From an uncultured Opitutaceae bacterium (GTDB taxonomy: Bacteria; Verrucomicrobiota; Verrucomicrobiia; Opitutales; Opitutaceae), in contig CAITBM010000111.1 of NCBI GenBank assembly GCA_903890485.1, positions 24,806 to 88,805 of the forward strand: a stretch of DNA of 64,000 bases, read 5' to 3'. Below are positions 37,278 to 46,304 of the stretch, one piece after another. Each line of letters opens with the position of its first letter. Position 1 is the stretch's first letter. The position numbers were made by a program, and so were the translations under genes. The notes under the pieces were generated by a model. It searched no databases and was not told the origin of the DNA. It worked only from the letters and a program-made list of their open reading frames with translations.

Positions 37278-38324
37278 ATGCCGAACCCTTTTTCCCGCCG
37301 CTCCCTATTGCCCCTCTGGATTGCGGCGGCATTCGCGCTGGTTGCCACCCCGAGGTTGGCAGCCGACCTCACCTGGACCCCGTCCACCGGATGGCAGCTC
37401 GAGGGGGGCGCCCTGTCCGGACTGGCCGGACCGCAGGGCAAATCCGCCCTGGCCCTCATGAACAAGGCCCGCAGGTACGAGGAGGAAGGAAGCCTCCACG
37501 CTGCGATTAAGACCTACGAGAAGGTGGCCGCCAAGTACACGAGCTCGGTTTACGCCCCAGAGGCCCTCTACAGGTCCGCCTCGCTGCTCGTCCAGAGGAA
37601 GCAGTACTACAACGCTTTCGGCGATTTCCAGCTCATGCTTCGGCGTTACCCGAACACCAAGCGGTTCAACGACGCCATCGGCCAGCTCTACCGGCTGGCT
37701 TCCATCCTCCTGGACGGCGGCCACAACCGGCTCTGGGGCTTCATTCCTGAATTCTCTAACCGGACCCGCGCAATCGAGTACCTGGAAGTGATCGTCCTGG
37801 ACGCACCCTACAGCGACTACGCCCCGCTTGCCCTCATGGAGGTCGCCCGGGGCTACCAGTTCAGCGGGGACAAGGAAGAGGCCATCGATTCCCTGGACCG
37901 CCTGGTGAACACCTATCCCCAGAGCGTCCTGGCGCCCGTCGCCTACCTTAAGTTGGGCGACCTGCATGCCTCGCTCACCGAGGGGCCCAAGTACGACCAG
38001 GCCTCCACCAAGGAGGCGATGACCTATTACGAGGACTTCATGATCCTCTATCCGGGCGACGCGAACCTGGCCGCCGCCGCCACCGGCGTCGACAAGATGA
38101 AGACCATCCTGTCCAACAGCAAAATCTACATCGGCGACTACTACTTCTACAAGCGCCTTAACTACGTGGCGGCCAAGGTCTTCTACAACGAGGCAATCAC
38201 CGCCTACCCGGATTCTAACCCGGCCCGCCTTGCCAAGAAGCGGCTCGAGGAGCTGGAGGCGAGGGTCAACAAGCAGACGATCAAGCCCACGACCGCGCCG
38301 AAGAAGCGGTTCTGGCTGTTCTAG
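37278..38324 (+). CDS. BamD-like outer-membrane assembly TPR protein
   Basis: About 348 residues from the ATG at 37278, or 353 from a GTG at 37263 that overlaps the fabH stop (GTGA). A signal peptide (LLPLWIAAAFALVATPRLAA) is followed by TPR repeats: KARRYEEEGSLHAAIKTYEK, YYNAFGDFQLMLRRYPNT, GDKEEAIDSLDRLVNTYP and a final block ending EELEARVNK. This is the YfiO/BamD layout. No lipobox cysteine follows the signal peptide, unlike the classic lipoprotein BamD, so membrane attachment may be lost or indirect. It lies in a run with lptE. Confidence 0.75.
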   Translation: MPNPFSRRSLLPLWIAAAFALVATPRLAADLTWTPSTGWQLEGGALSGLAGPQGKSALALMNKARRYEEEGSLHAAIKTYEKVAAKYTSSVYAPEALYRSASLLVQRKQYYNAFGDFQLMLRRYPNTKRFNDAIGQLYRLASILLDGGHNRLWGFIPEFSNRTRAIEYLEVIVLDAPYSDYAPLALMEVARGYQFSGDKEEAIDSLDRLVNTYPQSVLAPVAYLKLGDLHASLTEGPKYDQASTKEAMTYYEDFMILYPGDANLAAAATGVDKMKTILSNSKIYIGDYYFYKRLNYVAAKVFYNEAITAYPDSNPARLAKKRLEELEARVNKQTIKPTTAPKKRFWLF

Positions 38325-38344
38325 GCGGTAGCGGCCGCTTCCCG

Positions 38345-38884
38345 ATGACGCGCATCTGGGGCACGGTCCTTGTGCTCGCGGTCCTCTTCCAGGGTTGCGC
38401 GCACTACCACCTCGGGGCCGGGCCGGCTCCCACGTTCGCGACCCTCTACATCGAGCCCTCCCGGAACACGACGACAATGGCCCAATCCCAGGTCGTCGTC
38501 AGCACGATGGTCAGGCAGGCCTTCATCCGGGACGGACGGGTCACGGTCGTGAGCAGCGCATCCGACGCGGACGCCACGCTCGAGGTGGTGCTCGTCAAGT
38601 ACCGCAGGGACAACGCGGCCAACCGGGAGGACGACAACGGGCTCGCAAGGAAGTTCACGCTCCGCCTGACGGTGAGCCTGAGCCTGCGCGACAACCGCAC
38701 TGGCCGGATGCTCTTTGACGGCAGGCTGGTCGAGGTCCAGCGTGAGGCGTTCACCGACAACGGGCTCGGGAGTGTCCCGTTCGGGACCAGCAACGACCAG
38801 CTCCAGTCGGAATACAACACCCTGCCGCTCCTCGCCGACCAGCTTTCCGAGAAGGTGACCCACGCGGTGCTCGACGTGTGGTGA
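38345..38884 (+). CDS. LptE-like lipopolysaccharide assembly lipoprotein
   Basis: 179 residues. The signal peptide ends in a lipobox (VLFQGC) followed by AHYHLG, which is the usual start of LptE (GCGYxLG). The rest has alternating strands and ends ADQLSEKVTHAVLDVW, as in LptE/DUF4136-like outer-membrane lipoproteins. LptE plugs LptD and helps insert LPS into the outer membrane. It follows the BamD-like gene by 20 nt and is followed by rpe after 15 nt. The homology is distant, so the name is probable rather than certain. Confidence 0.7.
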   Translation: MTRIWGTVLVLAVLFQGCAHYHLGAGPAPTFATLYIEPSRNTTTMAQSQVVVSTMVRQAFIRDGRVTVVSSASDADATLEVVLVKYRRDNAANREDDNGLARKFTLRLTVSLSLRDNRTGRMLFDGRLVEVQREAFTDNGLGSVPFGTSNDQLQSEYNTLPLLADQLSEKVTHAVLDVW

Positions 38885-38899
38885 CCCCCTGTCCGACCC

Positions 38900-39556
38900 A
38901 TGAAAGAACCGATCCTAGCCCCCTCACTCTTGGCCTCGGACCATGCCGCGCTGGGTGAAGCCGCCGCCGCCGTGGCGGCCCTTGGCATATCCTGGCTGCA
39001 CCTGGACATCATGGACGGGCACTTCGTGCCTAACCTCTCCTTTGGGCCGGAAACCTTGGCCGCGCTCCGCCGGCACGGTTCAAAGCTCTTTTTTGACACG
39101 CACCTCATGCTGTCCGAGCCCCACCGCTATGTGGCCGCCTTTGCCAAGGCGGGGGCCGACCGGATCACCATCCACGTGGAGCCCCAGATCAACCACGTAG
39201 CTACCTTTGCCGCGATCCGCAGCCACGGCTGCAAGGTGGGCCTGGCACTGAACCCGGGCACCCCCGTCGAGGCGGTCGAGCCCTTCCTGGCCGAGGTGGA
39301 CCTGGTGCTCGTGATGACCGTCCAGCCGGGCTTCGGGGGCCAGGCATTCAGGGACGACACCCTTCCCAAGATCGCCCGGGTCGACAGCTGGAGGAGGGAG
39401 CGCCGCCTGGACCTCAGGATCGAGGTCGACGGGGGCATCGACCTGGCCACGGGGGCCCTCTGCCGCTCGAAGGGAGCGGACACCTTTGTCGCGGGGACCT
39501 CCTTCTTCAGGGCCCCCGACAGGGCCGCCTTCGCGGCGAAGTTCGCAGCGCTCTAG
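38900..39556 (+). CDS. rpe: Ribulose-phosphate 3-epimerase
   Basis: 218 residues, the normal length. The metal and substrate blocks are present: APSLLASDHAALGE, LDIMDGHFVPNLSFGP, DTHLMLSEP, and MTVQPGFGGQAF; the phosphate loop is near DGGIDLATG. It interconverts ribulose-5-phosphate and xylulose-5-phosphate. It is the last gene of the plus-strand operon, and its stop shares bases with the stop of the convergent ABC binding-protein gene. Confidence 0.95.
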   Translation: MKEPILAPSLLASDHAALGEAAAAVAALGISWLHLDIMDGHFVPNLSFGPETLAALRRHGSKLFFDTHLMLSEPHRYVAAFAKAGADRITIHVEPQINHVATFAAIRSHGCKVGLALNPGTPVEAVEPFLAEVDLVLVMTVQPGFGGQAFRDDTLPKIARVDSWRRERRLDLRIEVDGGIDLATGALCRSKGADTFVAGTSFFRAPDRAAFAAKFAAL

Positions 39557-41178
39557 TTGCCGCCCCGAGCTATCGACTCGGCGTGCGCGTAGTTGCGGCG
39601 GAAGACGTCGTCCAGGTCGCGCGAGAGCCGGATCGCGTCCACCAGGTTCTTGGAGGTGAGCGCCTTCTTGATGGGCCCGAGGGACTGGTCGTAATCGACG
39701 GCCGACATGTCCTGGAGCACCGCGAGCGCCCTTGAGCGCGCGGGCTCGGGGGCCGCGATGATGGCCCGCCAGGCGCGCACCAGCTCGGGGTGCGTGTCCT
39801 CGGTCGTGATTCGGATGACCACCGCCAGTTCCTGGAACAATTGCCCCGTCCAGTCGTTCTCGTGGACGAGGACCTTCTTCTGCGAATAGGGGTTGGTGTC
39901 GGGATCGCTCAATAAGGGCCTCCATTCCGGATGCGCGTAGAAGTCCCTCCGAACGGGCAGTCGCCTCAGGGCAAACTGCCGGGGCCCGCCCGGGGTGCCC
40001 GTCCGGAAGTTCCAGAGCTTCTGCCCCTCAAGGGAAAGCGTGTACTCCATGAAGGCGAGGGCCACGGAAGGATGCGGGGCCCCGCGCAGGAGCGCGATCG
40101 GGTCCACCGAGTAGGCCGCCCCGCCCTCGGGCGACACGTAGCCAAGCCTCTCAATTCCCACGGTCCGGCGCCGGACGGCCTCCTGCTGCTCCCTGCCGTA
40201 GAAATCGATGCACATGCCCGCCGCGCAGTCGCCCGACGCGACATCGATCGGGGGCTTCTGCGAGGTGTCAGTGAAATACCGCGCGTTTGCCCCGACCAGC
40301 TGCAGCAGCTGGAGCCCGTGGACCCAGCCCTCGCGGACGGCCCTCTGAACCCGCGCCTTGGGTTCGCCGGCCGCGTCCGCCGCCTGGAGCTGGTCCAGGC
40401 TCCGGTGCATCTCCTGCTGGATCACGTTCTCGAAGGCCGCGGCGATCGATCCGCTCTTGGTCGGGTCGCACATGCCGATCTGGCCGACGTAGCGGGGATC
40501 GGTAAGGTCGCTCCAGGCCTTGGGCTCGCGCTCAAAGCCGAGCCGCTTGAGCGCGTCACGGTTGAACAGGATGCCGTAGGAGCTCAGGACCGCGCCGTAC
40601 CAGAGGCCGCCCTGGTCCCAGTAGACTTCGCCGCCGAAGGTGCGCGGGATCGAGTCGGGGGTGAACCAGTCGGGGTGCAACCGCCCTATCCCCGAGTCAA
40701 CCAGGCGCCCCGCTCGGGCCTGCCGCTCAAAGTCGAAGGGCCCGCCGCCAAAGAACAAATCGATCCCGCAGCTGGCCCCAGAAGCCAGGAATTCGGCGCG
40801 GGCCTCCTTGACCAGGGCTGGCGCATCCTTCGGCAGCCGCCCGTTCTGGAACCCCGACTGGATCTCCGCACTCCAGGCCCGGCCCATCTTTGCGGTCCAC
40901 AGGTTGCGGAAGGACGCCACGTATTCGCCCTCCAGGTAGCGGGCGATCTCGCTTGTGCCGCCGATCATCCGCCAGTCGAGGACGACGGACCGGCCGGTCC
41001 TCGCCTTGTACCACTCCCGGAAGCCGAGGGAGAACTCGTGCCGGATCGCCTCGTTGTGGGGGGTGATGATGACCAGCGTGTCGTCCGCTTCACCGGGGGC
41101 CTCCCGGTGGGGCCTCAACAGGAAGGGCAGCGCGACCGTCGCCACGAGCGCAAGGATGATGAAGCCCCGCTTGAGCAT
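39553..41178 (-). CDS. Large extracellular solute-binding protein of an ABC importer
   Basis: 541 residues, much longer than the about 340 of common FbpA-type proteins. An N-terminal hydrophobic stretch (GFIILALVATVALPFLL) is a signal anchor; no lipobox is evident. The start of the mature domain (TLVIITPHNEAIRHEFSLGF) and GLWYGAVLSSYGILFNRD resemble iron/sulfate/polyamine-type binding proteins (type 2 fold). It follows the ATPase gene by 10 nt. With the ATPase and the distant permease at 27.5 kb it would make a complete importer; the substrate is not known. Confidence 0.75.
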   Translation of the reverse strand: MLKRGFIILALVATVALPFLLRPHREAPGEADDTLVIITPHNEAIRHEFSLGFREWYKARTGRSVVLDWRMIGGTSEIARYLEGEYVASFRNLWTAKMGRAWSAEIQSGFQNGRLPKDAPALVKEARAEFLASGASCGIDLFFGGGPFDFERQARAGRLVDSGIGRLHPDWFTPDSIPRTFGGEVYWDQGGLWYGAVLSSYGILFNRDALKRLGFEREPKAWSDLTDPRYVGQIGMCDPTKSGSIAAAFENVIQQEMHRSLDQLQAADAAGEPKARVQRAVREGWVHGLQLLQLVGANARYFTDTSQKPPIDVASGDCAAGMCIDFYGREQQEAVRRRTVGIERLGYVSPEGGAAYSVDPIALLRGAPHPSVALAFMEYTLSLEGQKLWNFRTGTPGGPRQFALRRLPVRRDFYAHPEWRPLLSDPDTNPYSQKKVLVHENDWTGQLFQELAVVIRITTEDTHPELVRAWRAIIAAPEPARSRALAVLQDMSAVDYDQSLGPIKKALTSKNLVDAIRLSRDLDDVFRRNYAHAESIARGGN

Positions 41179-41188
41179 GGGCCGGGCG

Positions 41189-42259
41189 CTAGTCCTTCAG
41201 GACCACGACGTCCTCGGGCTGGACGCTCGCATGGAACTCCTCCGTGCTCGACCGGTCGACGAAGCGCGGGTTGAGCTCGAGGATCTTCAGCGACGCGGGG
41301 CCCGACACGAAGTCGTACTGGGCGTTCTCTCCGAGATAGACGGACTTGCCGATGCGGCCCAGGACGGAGTTCTCGCCGGCCTTTTCAGGGGATATCGTCA
41401 GGCACTCCGGCCGGATGGAGAGGGTGACCTGAGTTCCTGGGGCGGGCGGATTCTTCGGGTCGCCATAGACGCCGTCAAATTCGCCGATGGCCGTCGCCAC
41501 GCGCGGATGCCCGCCAGAGTCGGCCACCAGGGTTCCCGGGATGAAGTTCGTCTCCCCGATGAAATCGGCGACCGTCTTTCGCGCCGGGCGGCGGTAGATC
41601 TGCTGCGGGGTGCCCACCTGCAGGATGTGGCCGGCGTCAAGGACCGCCATCCGGTCGGAGACGGAGAGCGCCTCCTTCTGGTCGTGGGTCACGTAGACCG
41701 TCGTCAGCTTGAACTCCTTGCAGACCCTCCGGATCTCCATGCGCATCTCTAGCCGGAGCCGGGCGTCCAAGTTCGAGAGCGGCTCATCGAGGAGGAGGCA
41801 CCTGGGCCGGATCACGAGCGCCCGCGCTAGGGCCACCCGCTGCTGCTGGCCGCCCGAGAGCTGGTTGGGGCGGCGCTCGGCGTAGGCTCCCATGTGGACC
41901 GACTCCAGGGCCTCGCCCACCTTCGTGCGGATCTCGGCTTTCGGCAGCCGGCGCTCCTCCAGACCAAAGGCTACGTTCTCAGCCACGGTCATGTGGGGCC
42001 AGAGGGCGTAGCTCTGGAACATCATGCCGGTGTTGCGCTTGTGGGGCGCCAGCCGGGTCACATCCTCGTCGCCGAAGAGGATCCTTCCTTCCTCCGGGAT
42101 GTAGAAGCCGGCCATGCACCTCAAGAGGGTCGTCTTTCCGCAGCCGCTCGGCCCCAGGAGGAAGAAGAGCTCCCCGGGCTCAACCACGAGGTCGAGGCCG
42201 TGCAGCGCGGTCACGGCACCGAATCGTTTGGTCAGGTTCTCTATCCGGATGGAAATCAT
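41189..42259 (-). CDS. ABC transporter ATP-binding protein
   Basis: 356 residues. Walker A is GPSGCGKTTLLR, the signature is LSGGQQQRVALARAL, and Walker B is CLLLDEPLSNLDARLR, with the switch histidine in VYVTHDQKEAL. A C-terminal TOBE-like regulatory domain (LSIRPECLTI) marks the FbpC/PotA/CysA group. It is the first gene of a two-gene minus-strand unit with the binding protein and is divergent from hpt across 137 nt. Confidence 0.93.
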   Translation of the reverse strand: MISIRIENLTKRFGAVTALHGLDLVVEPGELFFLLGPSGCGKTTLLRCMAGFYIPEEGRILFGDEDVTRLAPHKRNTGMMFQSYALWPHMTVAENVAFGLEERRLPKAEIRTKVGEALESVHMGAYAERRPNQLSGGQQQRVALARALVIRPRCLLLDEPLSNLDARLRLEMRMEIRRVCKEFKLTTVYVTHDQKEALSVSDRMAVLDAGHILQVGTPQQIYRRPARKTVADFIGETNFIPGTLVADSGGHPRVATAIGEFDGVYGDPKNPPAPGTQVTLSIRPECLTISPEKAGENSVLGRIGKSVYLGENAQYDFVSGPASLKILELNPRFVDRSSTEEFHASVQPEDVVVLKD

Positions 42260-42396
42260 GCCGCGCGCGGGAAATTGAGACAGGACGCAAGAAGGGCCGG
42301 AGTCGAAGTCAAAAAGAAAAACAGCCCCCGGATTTTGTTATTTCTGCGTAACGGTTTGCGTCCCGCTCCACGCTCGGTCTCTCTCGGAATATCCCC

Positions 42397-42972
42397 ATGC
42401 CGAACAAACCGAGGACCCAGGGACGTCCCGACCTAGAGAGCGTCATGTTCACGGAGGACCAGATCAAGGCGAGGGTCCGCGAGCTCGGCCAGGAGATCCG
42501 GGCCGTTTTCGGGTCCGGCGAATTCACGATGATCTCGATCATCAACGGGGCCGTCATGTTCACGGCGGACCTGATGCGCGAGATCGACAACCCGGTGCGC
42601 CTGGACTGCATCCGCATCTCGAGCTACGGGGAACGGACGAAGTCGGTCGGGGCGCCGCAGATCGTGGCCAGCCTGACGATCGACATCGCCGACCGCCACG
42701 TTCTCCTGATCGACGACATCCTGGACACGGGCAAGACGATCACCCTGGTGTCGGGACTGGTGAAGAAGCAGAACCCGGCCAGCCTGAGGACCTGCGTGCT
42801 CCTCGACAAGATCGGGCGCCGCGAGGTGAATTTCGAGGCCGATTTCGTTGGGTTCAAGATCCCGAACAAGTTCGTCGTGGGCTACGGGCTCGATTTCGCG
42901 GAGCGCTACCGGAACCTACCCTGCATCGGGGTCCTCAGCCCCCGGCTCCAAAACCCTAGCGCCTGGGCCTAG
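42397..42972 (+). CDS. hpt: Hypoxanthine phosphoribosyltransferase
   Basis: 191 residues. Hpt makes IMP or GMP from hypoxanthine or guanine with PRPP. The PRPP loop is VLLIDDILDTGKTITL and the N-terminal loop is ISIINGAVMFTADLMREI. The second in-frame ATG at 42445 is an alternative start. It is divergent from the ABC ATPase gene, and its 3' end overlaps the uvrB 3' end by 17 bp. It would salvage purines brought in by the permease at 26 kb. Confidence 0.92.
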   Translation: MPNKPRTQGRPDLESVMFTEDQIKARVRELGQEIRAVFGSGEFTMISIINGAVMFTADLMREIDNPVRLDCIRISSYGERTKSVGAPQIVASLTIDIADRHVLLIDDILDTGKTITLVSGLVKKQNPASLRTCVLLDKIGRREVNFEADFVGFKIPNKFVVGYGLDFAERYRNLPCIGVLSPRLQNPSAWA

Positions 42973-44959
42973 GGCGGCTGCGCGCGGGCTTGCCGAGCTT
43001 CTTGAACTTTCCTGACTTCAGGGAATCGACCTGGTCCCGGAGCACGGCGGCCTTCTCGAACTCGAGCCGGCCAGCCGCCTCCTGCATTTCGTCCTCGAGC
43101 TCGGCGATGACGGCTGCGACATCCTCGGCGCTCTCCTCTGCCTCGGGCTCGTCGCGATTGCCGGTCCCATCGTAGGTCTGAAGGCTGGCCTGGGCCCCCC
43201 TCTTGACGCTCCGAGGGATGATCCCGTTGGCCTCGTTGTAGGCGATCTGCTTGGCCCTGCGGCTGCGCGTCACCTCGAGCGTGCGGGCGATCGACCCGGT
43301 GATCGTGTCGGCGTAGAGGATCACCCTGCCCTTCTCGTGGCGCGCCGCCCGCCCGGCGGTCTGGATGAGGCTCGTCTCGCTCCGCAGGAACCCCTCCTTG
43401 TCGGCGTCCAGGATCGCAACCAGGGCCACCTCCGGCAGGTCGAGCCCCTCGCGCAGGAGGTTGATCCCCACCAGGACGTCGAAATTGCCCAGGCGCAGGT
43501 TGCGCAGGATCTCGATCCGCTCGATCGTATCGATGTCGGAGTGCAGGTACTCCACCCGGACCTTCGATTCCCGGAGGTAGGTCGTCAGGTCCTCCGACAG
43601 GCGCTTGGTGAGGGTGGTCACCAGGACCCGCTCCCCCTTGGCGGCGGCCGCCTTCGCCTCGGAGATCAGGTCCTCGACCTGGCCCTTGATGGGCCGGATC
43701 GTGATCTCGGGGTCGAGCAGGCCCGTGGGCCGGATGACCTGTTCGGCCACGACAGAGGAGCGCTTGATCTCGAACTCCGAGGGTGTCGCCGAGACATAGA
43801 GCGTCTGGCCGGTGATCCGCTCGAACTCCTCGAAGCTCTGCGGCCGGTTGTCCAGGGCCGAGGGAAGCCGGAAGCCGAAGTTGACGAGCGTCTGCTTGCG
43901 CGACTTGTCCCCGTTATACATCCCGCCGACCTGGGGAATGGTGACGTGGCTCTCGTCGACCATCAGCAGGAAGTCCTTCGGGAAGAAGTCGACCAGGCAG
44001 AACGGGCGGTCGCCCGGCCGGCGGTTCCCAAAGTGCAGCGAGTAGTTCTCGATCCCGTTGCAGAACCCCATTTCCTGGAGCATCTCGATGTCGTAATTGG
44101 TCCGCATCTTGATGCGCTGGGCTTCCAGGTACTTGCCCTGCCCCTCAAACCAGGCAACCCGCTCCTCGAGTTCCTTTTTTATGGAGGCGATGGCCGGGGC
44201 GAGCGTCCCGCGTGTGCGGACGTACTGGTTGGCGGGATAGAGGTCGAACTTGTCGAGGGTGCGGATCACCTCGCCGGTGAGGGGCTCGAACTCGCTGAGC
44301 GCCTCCACCGTATCGCCGAAGAACTCGACCCTGAGCCCGTGCTCCAGGTAGGACGGCATCACGTCGACCACGTCGCCCCGGACGCGGAACCTGCCGGGCT
44401 TGAGCTCGTAGTCGTTTCGCTCGTAGATGTTGTCGACCAGGCGCTCGAGGAAGGCGTTTCGCCCGAGTTCGCTCCCGGTCTTGATCGAGATCCTCAGCTC
44501 GGTGAAATCCTCGGGCGACCCGAGGCCGTAGATGCACGAGACGCTCGCCACGACGATCACGTCCCGGCGGCTCACGAGCGAGCTGGTGGTCGACATCCTG
44601 AGCCGCTCGATCTCCTCGTTGATCGCAGAGTCCTTCTCGATGTACGTGTCGCTCGAGGGGATGTAGGCCTCGGGCTGGTAGTAGTCGTAGTAGCTCACGA
44701 AGTACTCGACGGCGTTATCGGGGAAGAACCCCTTGAACTCGGAGAAAAGCTGGGCGGCGAGGGTCTTGTTGTGGCAGATGATCAGGACAGGCCTTTCGCA
44801 GCGCGCGATCACGTTGGCCATGGTGAACGTCTTCCCGGACCCGGTAACCCCGAGGAGGGTCTGGAAGTGGTTGCCCGCCGCTATCGAGTCCACGAGCTGC
44901 TCAATGGCCTGGGGCTGGTCACCCGTCGGCTTGTAGTCGGAGGAGAGCTTAAAAAGCAT
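42956..44959 (-). CDS. uvrB: Excinuclease ABC subunit B
   Basis: About 667 residues from the ATG at 44959; a TTG at 44965 gives two more codons. Walker A is GVTGSGKTFTMANVI. The beta-hairpin YYDYYQPEAYIPSSDTYIEKD, DESHVTIPQVGGMYNGD (Walker B region), the helicase motif block GINLLREGLDLPEV and the C-terminal UVR domain (ELEDEMQEAAGRLEFEKAA) are all present. UvrB verifies damage in nucleotide excision repair. The tail is short and basic (KPARSRPRPRR). Divergent from the glutamate dehydrogenase gene. Confidence 0.97.
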   Translation of the reverse strand: MLFKLSSDYKPTGDQPQAIEQLVDSIAAGNHFQTLLGVTGSGKTFTMANVIARCERPVLIICHNKTLAAQLFSEFKGFFPDNAVEYFVSYYDYYQPEAYIPSSDTYIEKDSAINEEIERLRMSTTSSLVSRRDVIVVASVSCIYGLGSPEDFTELRISIKTGSELGRNAFLERLVDNIYERNDYELKPGRFRVRGDVVDVMPSYLEHGLRVEFFGDTVEALSEFEPLTGEVIRTLDKFDLYPANQYVRTRGTLAPAIASIKKELEERVAWFEGQGKYLEAQRIKMRTNYDIEMLQEMGFCNGIENYSLHFGNRRPGDRPFCLVDFFPKDFLLMVDESHVTIPQVGGMYNGDKSRKQTLVNFGFRLPSALDNRPQSFEEFERITGQTLYVSATPSEFEIKRSSVVAEQVIRPTGLLDPEITIRPIKGQVEDLISEAKAAAAKGERVLVTTLTKRLSEDLTTYLRESKVRVEYLHSDIDTIERIEILRNLRLGNFDVLVGINLLREGLDLPEVALVAILDADKEGFLRSETSLIQTAGRAARHEKGRVILYADTITGSIARTLEVTRSRRAKQIAYNEANGIIPRSVKRGAQASLQTYDGTGNRDEPEAEESAEDVAAVIAELEDEMQEAAGRLEFEKAAVLRDQVDSLKSGKFKKLGKPARSRPRPRR

Positions 44960-44993
44960 GGCCAATGGCTATGAGTTGGGGCATACCTTGCCC

Positions 44994-46268
44994 ATGTCAA
45001 AGGCAGTTGTCTCGACGTTGTATGATTCGGACGTCTTTCGCATGGCGTGCAGGCAATTTGACCAGGCCGCTGACGCGATCAACCTTCCGGAGGAGATTCG
45101 GGACCGCACCAAGTACCCCCGCCGCTGCATCGCCGTGTCCCTGCCGGTGAAGCGAGACAACGGTAGCGTGACGGTATTCGAGGGGTACCGGGTCCAGCAC
45201 AACATCTCCACCGGCCCCTCGAAGGGCGGCGTGCGGTTCCACGAGAGCGTGACCCTGGGAGAGGTGGGCGCCCTCGCCATGTGGATGAGCTGGAAGTGCT
45301 CCCTGGTGGGCCTGCCCTACGGGGGAGCGAAGGGCGGCGTGATCGTGAACCCGCGCGAGCTCTCGGCCACCGAGCTGGAGCACCTCTCGCGCCGCTACAT
45401 GCAGGAGCTGATTGGCTTTGTCGGCCCCCAGCTCGACATCCCGGCCCCGGACGTCGGCACCAACGAGCAGATCATGGCTTGGATGATGGACACGTACTCC
45501 AACCACGTGGGCTACATCTGCCCGGGTGTGGTGACCGGCAAGCCGATCGCGGTGGGCGGCTCGCAGGGACGGCGCGAGGCCACGGGAGCGGGAGTGGCAT
45601 TCCTGGTGGGCAAGTACCTGGAGGACATGAAACTGCCCATTTCCAAGTCGACCGTGGCCATCCAGGGATTTGGCAACGTGGGAAGCGAGACGGCCCTCGC
45701 CCTGTCCGCCATGGGGGCAAAAATCGTCGCCATCAGCGACTACACCGGAGCGATCTATAACCCTGCCGGGGTCGACCTGAGGAAGGCGCTTGCCTACCTG
45801 CAGAGTGAGCGGGTGCTCAAGGACTTTGACGGGGGAGACGCTGTCTCCAACGAGCAGCTCCTGGAGCTTGAGTGCACGGTCCTGATCCCAGCGGCCCTGG
45901 AGCGGGTGATCCACCAGGACAACGCGCCCAAGCTCAAATGCCGCCTGCTGGCCGAGGCGGCCAACGGCCCGACGACGAACGCAGCAGACCGCATCATCGA
46001 GGACCGCGGCGACATCGAGATCATCCCCGACGTCCTGTGCAACTCGGGCGGCGTGATCGTCTCGTATTTCGAGTGGCTCCAGAACCAGCAGAGTTTCTAC
46101 TGGGACCGCGACGAGGTGATCCGCAAGCTCCACGCCATCCTCGAGAAGGCCAAGGAGTCGGTGGAGTACCAGAAGAGGAAGTTCAAGTTCAGCCGCCGGC
46201 TGGCCGCCCTCACCCTGGGGATCGGCAGGGTCGCCGAAGCCAAGCAGAAGCGAGGGCTCTTCCCCTAG
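44994..46268 (+). CDS. gdhA: Glutamate dehydrogenase (Glu/Leu/Phe/Val family)
   Basis: About 424 residues from the ATG at 44994. The substrate domain has KGGVRFHESVTLGEVGALA and the lysine-rich LPYGGAKGGVIVNP block. The NAD(P) domain has VAIQGFGNVGSETALALSAMGAK. The family is hexameric and interconverts 2-oxoglutarate and glutamate; whether it uses NAD or NADP cannot be settled by eye. It starts 34 nt from the uvrB start on the other strand and is convergent with a DUF2306-like gene. Confidence 0.9.
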   Translation: MSKAVVSTLYDSDVFRMACRQFDQAADAINLPEEIRDRTKYPRRCIAVSLPVKRDNGSVTVFEGYRVQHNISTGPSKGGVRFHESVTLGEVGALAMWMSWKCSLVGLPYGGAKGGVIVNPRELSATELEHLSRRYMQELIGFVGPQLDIPAPDVGTNEQIMAWMMDTYSNHVGYICPGVVTGKPIAVGGSQGRREATGAGVAFLVGKYLEDMKLPISKSTVAIQGFGNVGSETALALSAMGAKIVAISDYTGAIYNPAGVDLRKALAYLQSERVLKDFDGGDAVSNEQLLELECTVLIPAALERVIHQDNAPKLKCRLLAEAANGPTTNAADRIIEDRGDIEIIPDVLCNSGGVIVSYFEWLQNQQSFYWDRDEVIRKLHAILEKAKESVEYQKRKFKFSRRLAALTLGIGRVAEAKQKRGLFP

Positions 46269-46304
46269 AAATTGCGGAGGCTACCCCGGGCAGTGATCCG
46301 GGCC

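Noticed and set aside
39931..41274. A 447-codon plus-strand frame antisense to the ABC binding protein
   Set aside because: Shadow of the binding protein; no family pattern.
43337..44974. A 545-codon plus-strand frame antisense to uvrB
   Set aside because: It is a high-GC shadow of uvrB, whose Walker and UVR motifs are clear.
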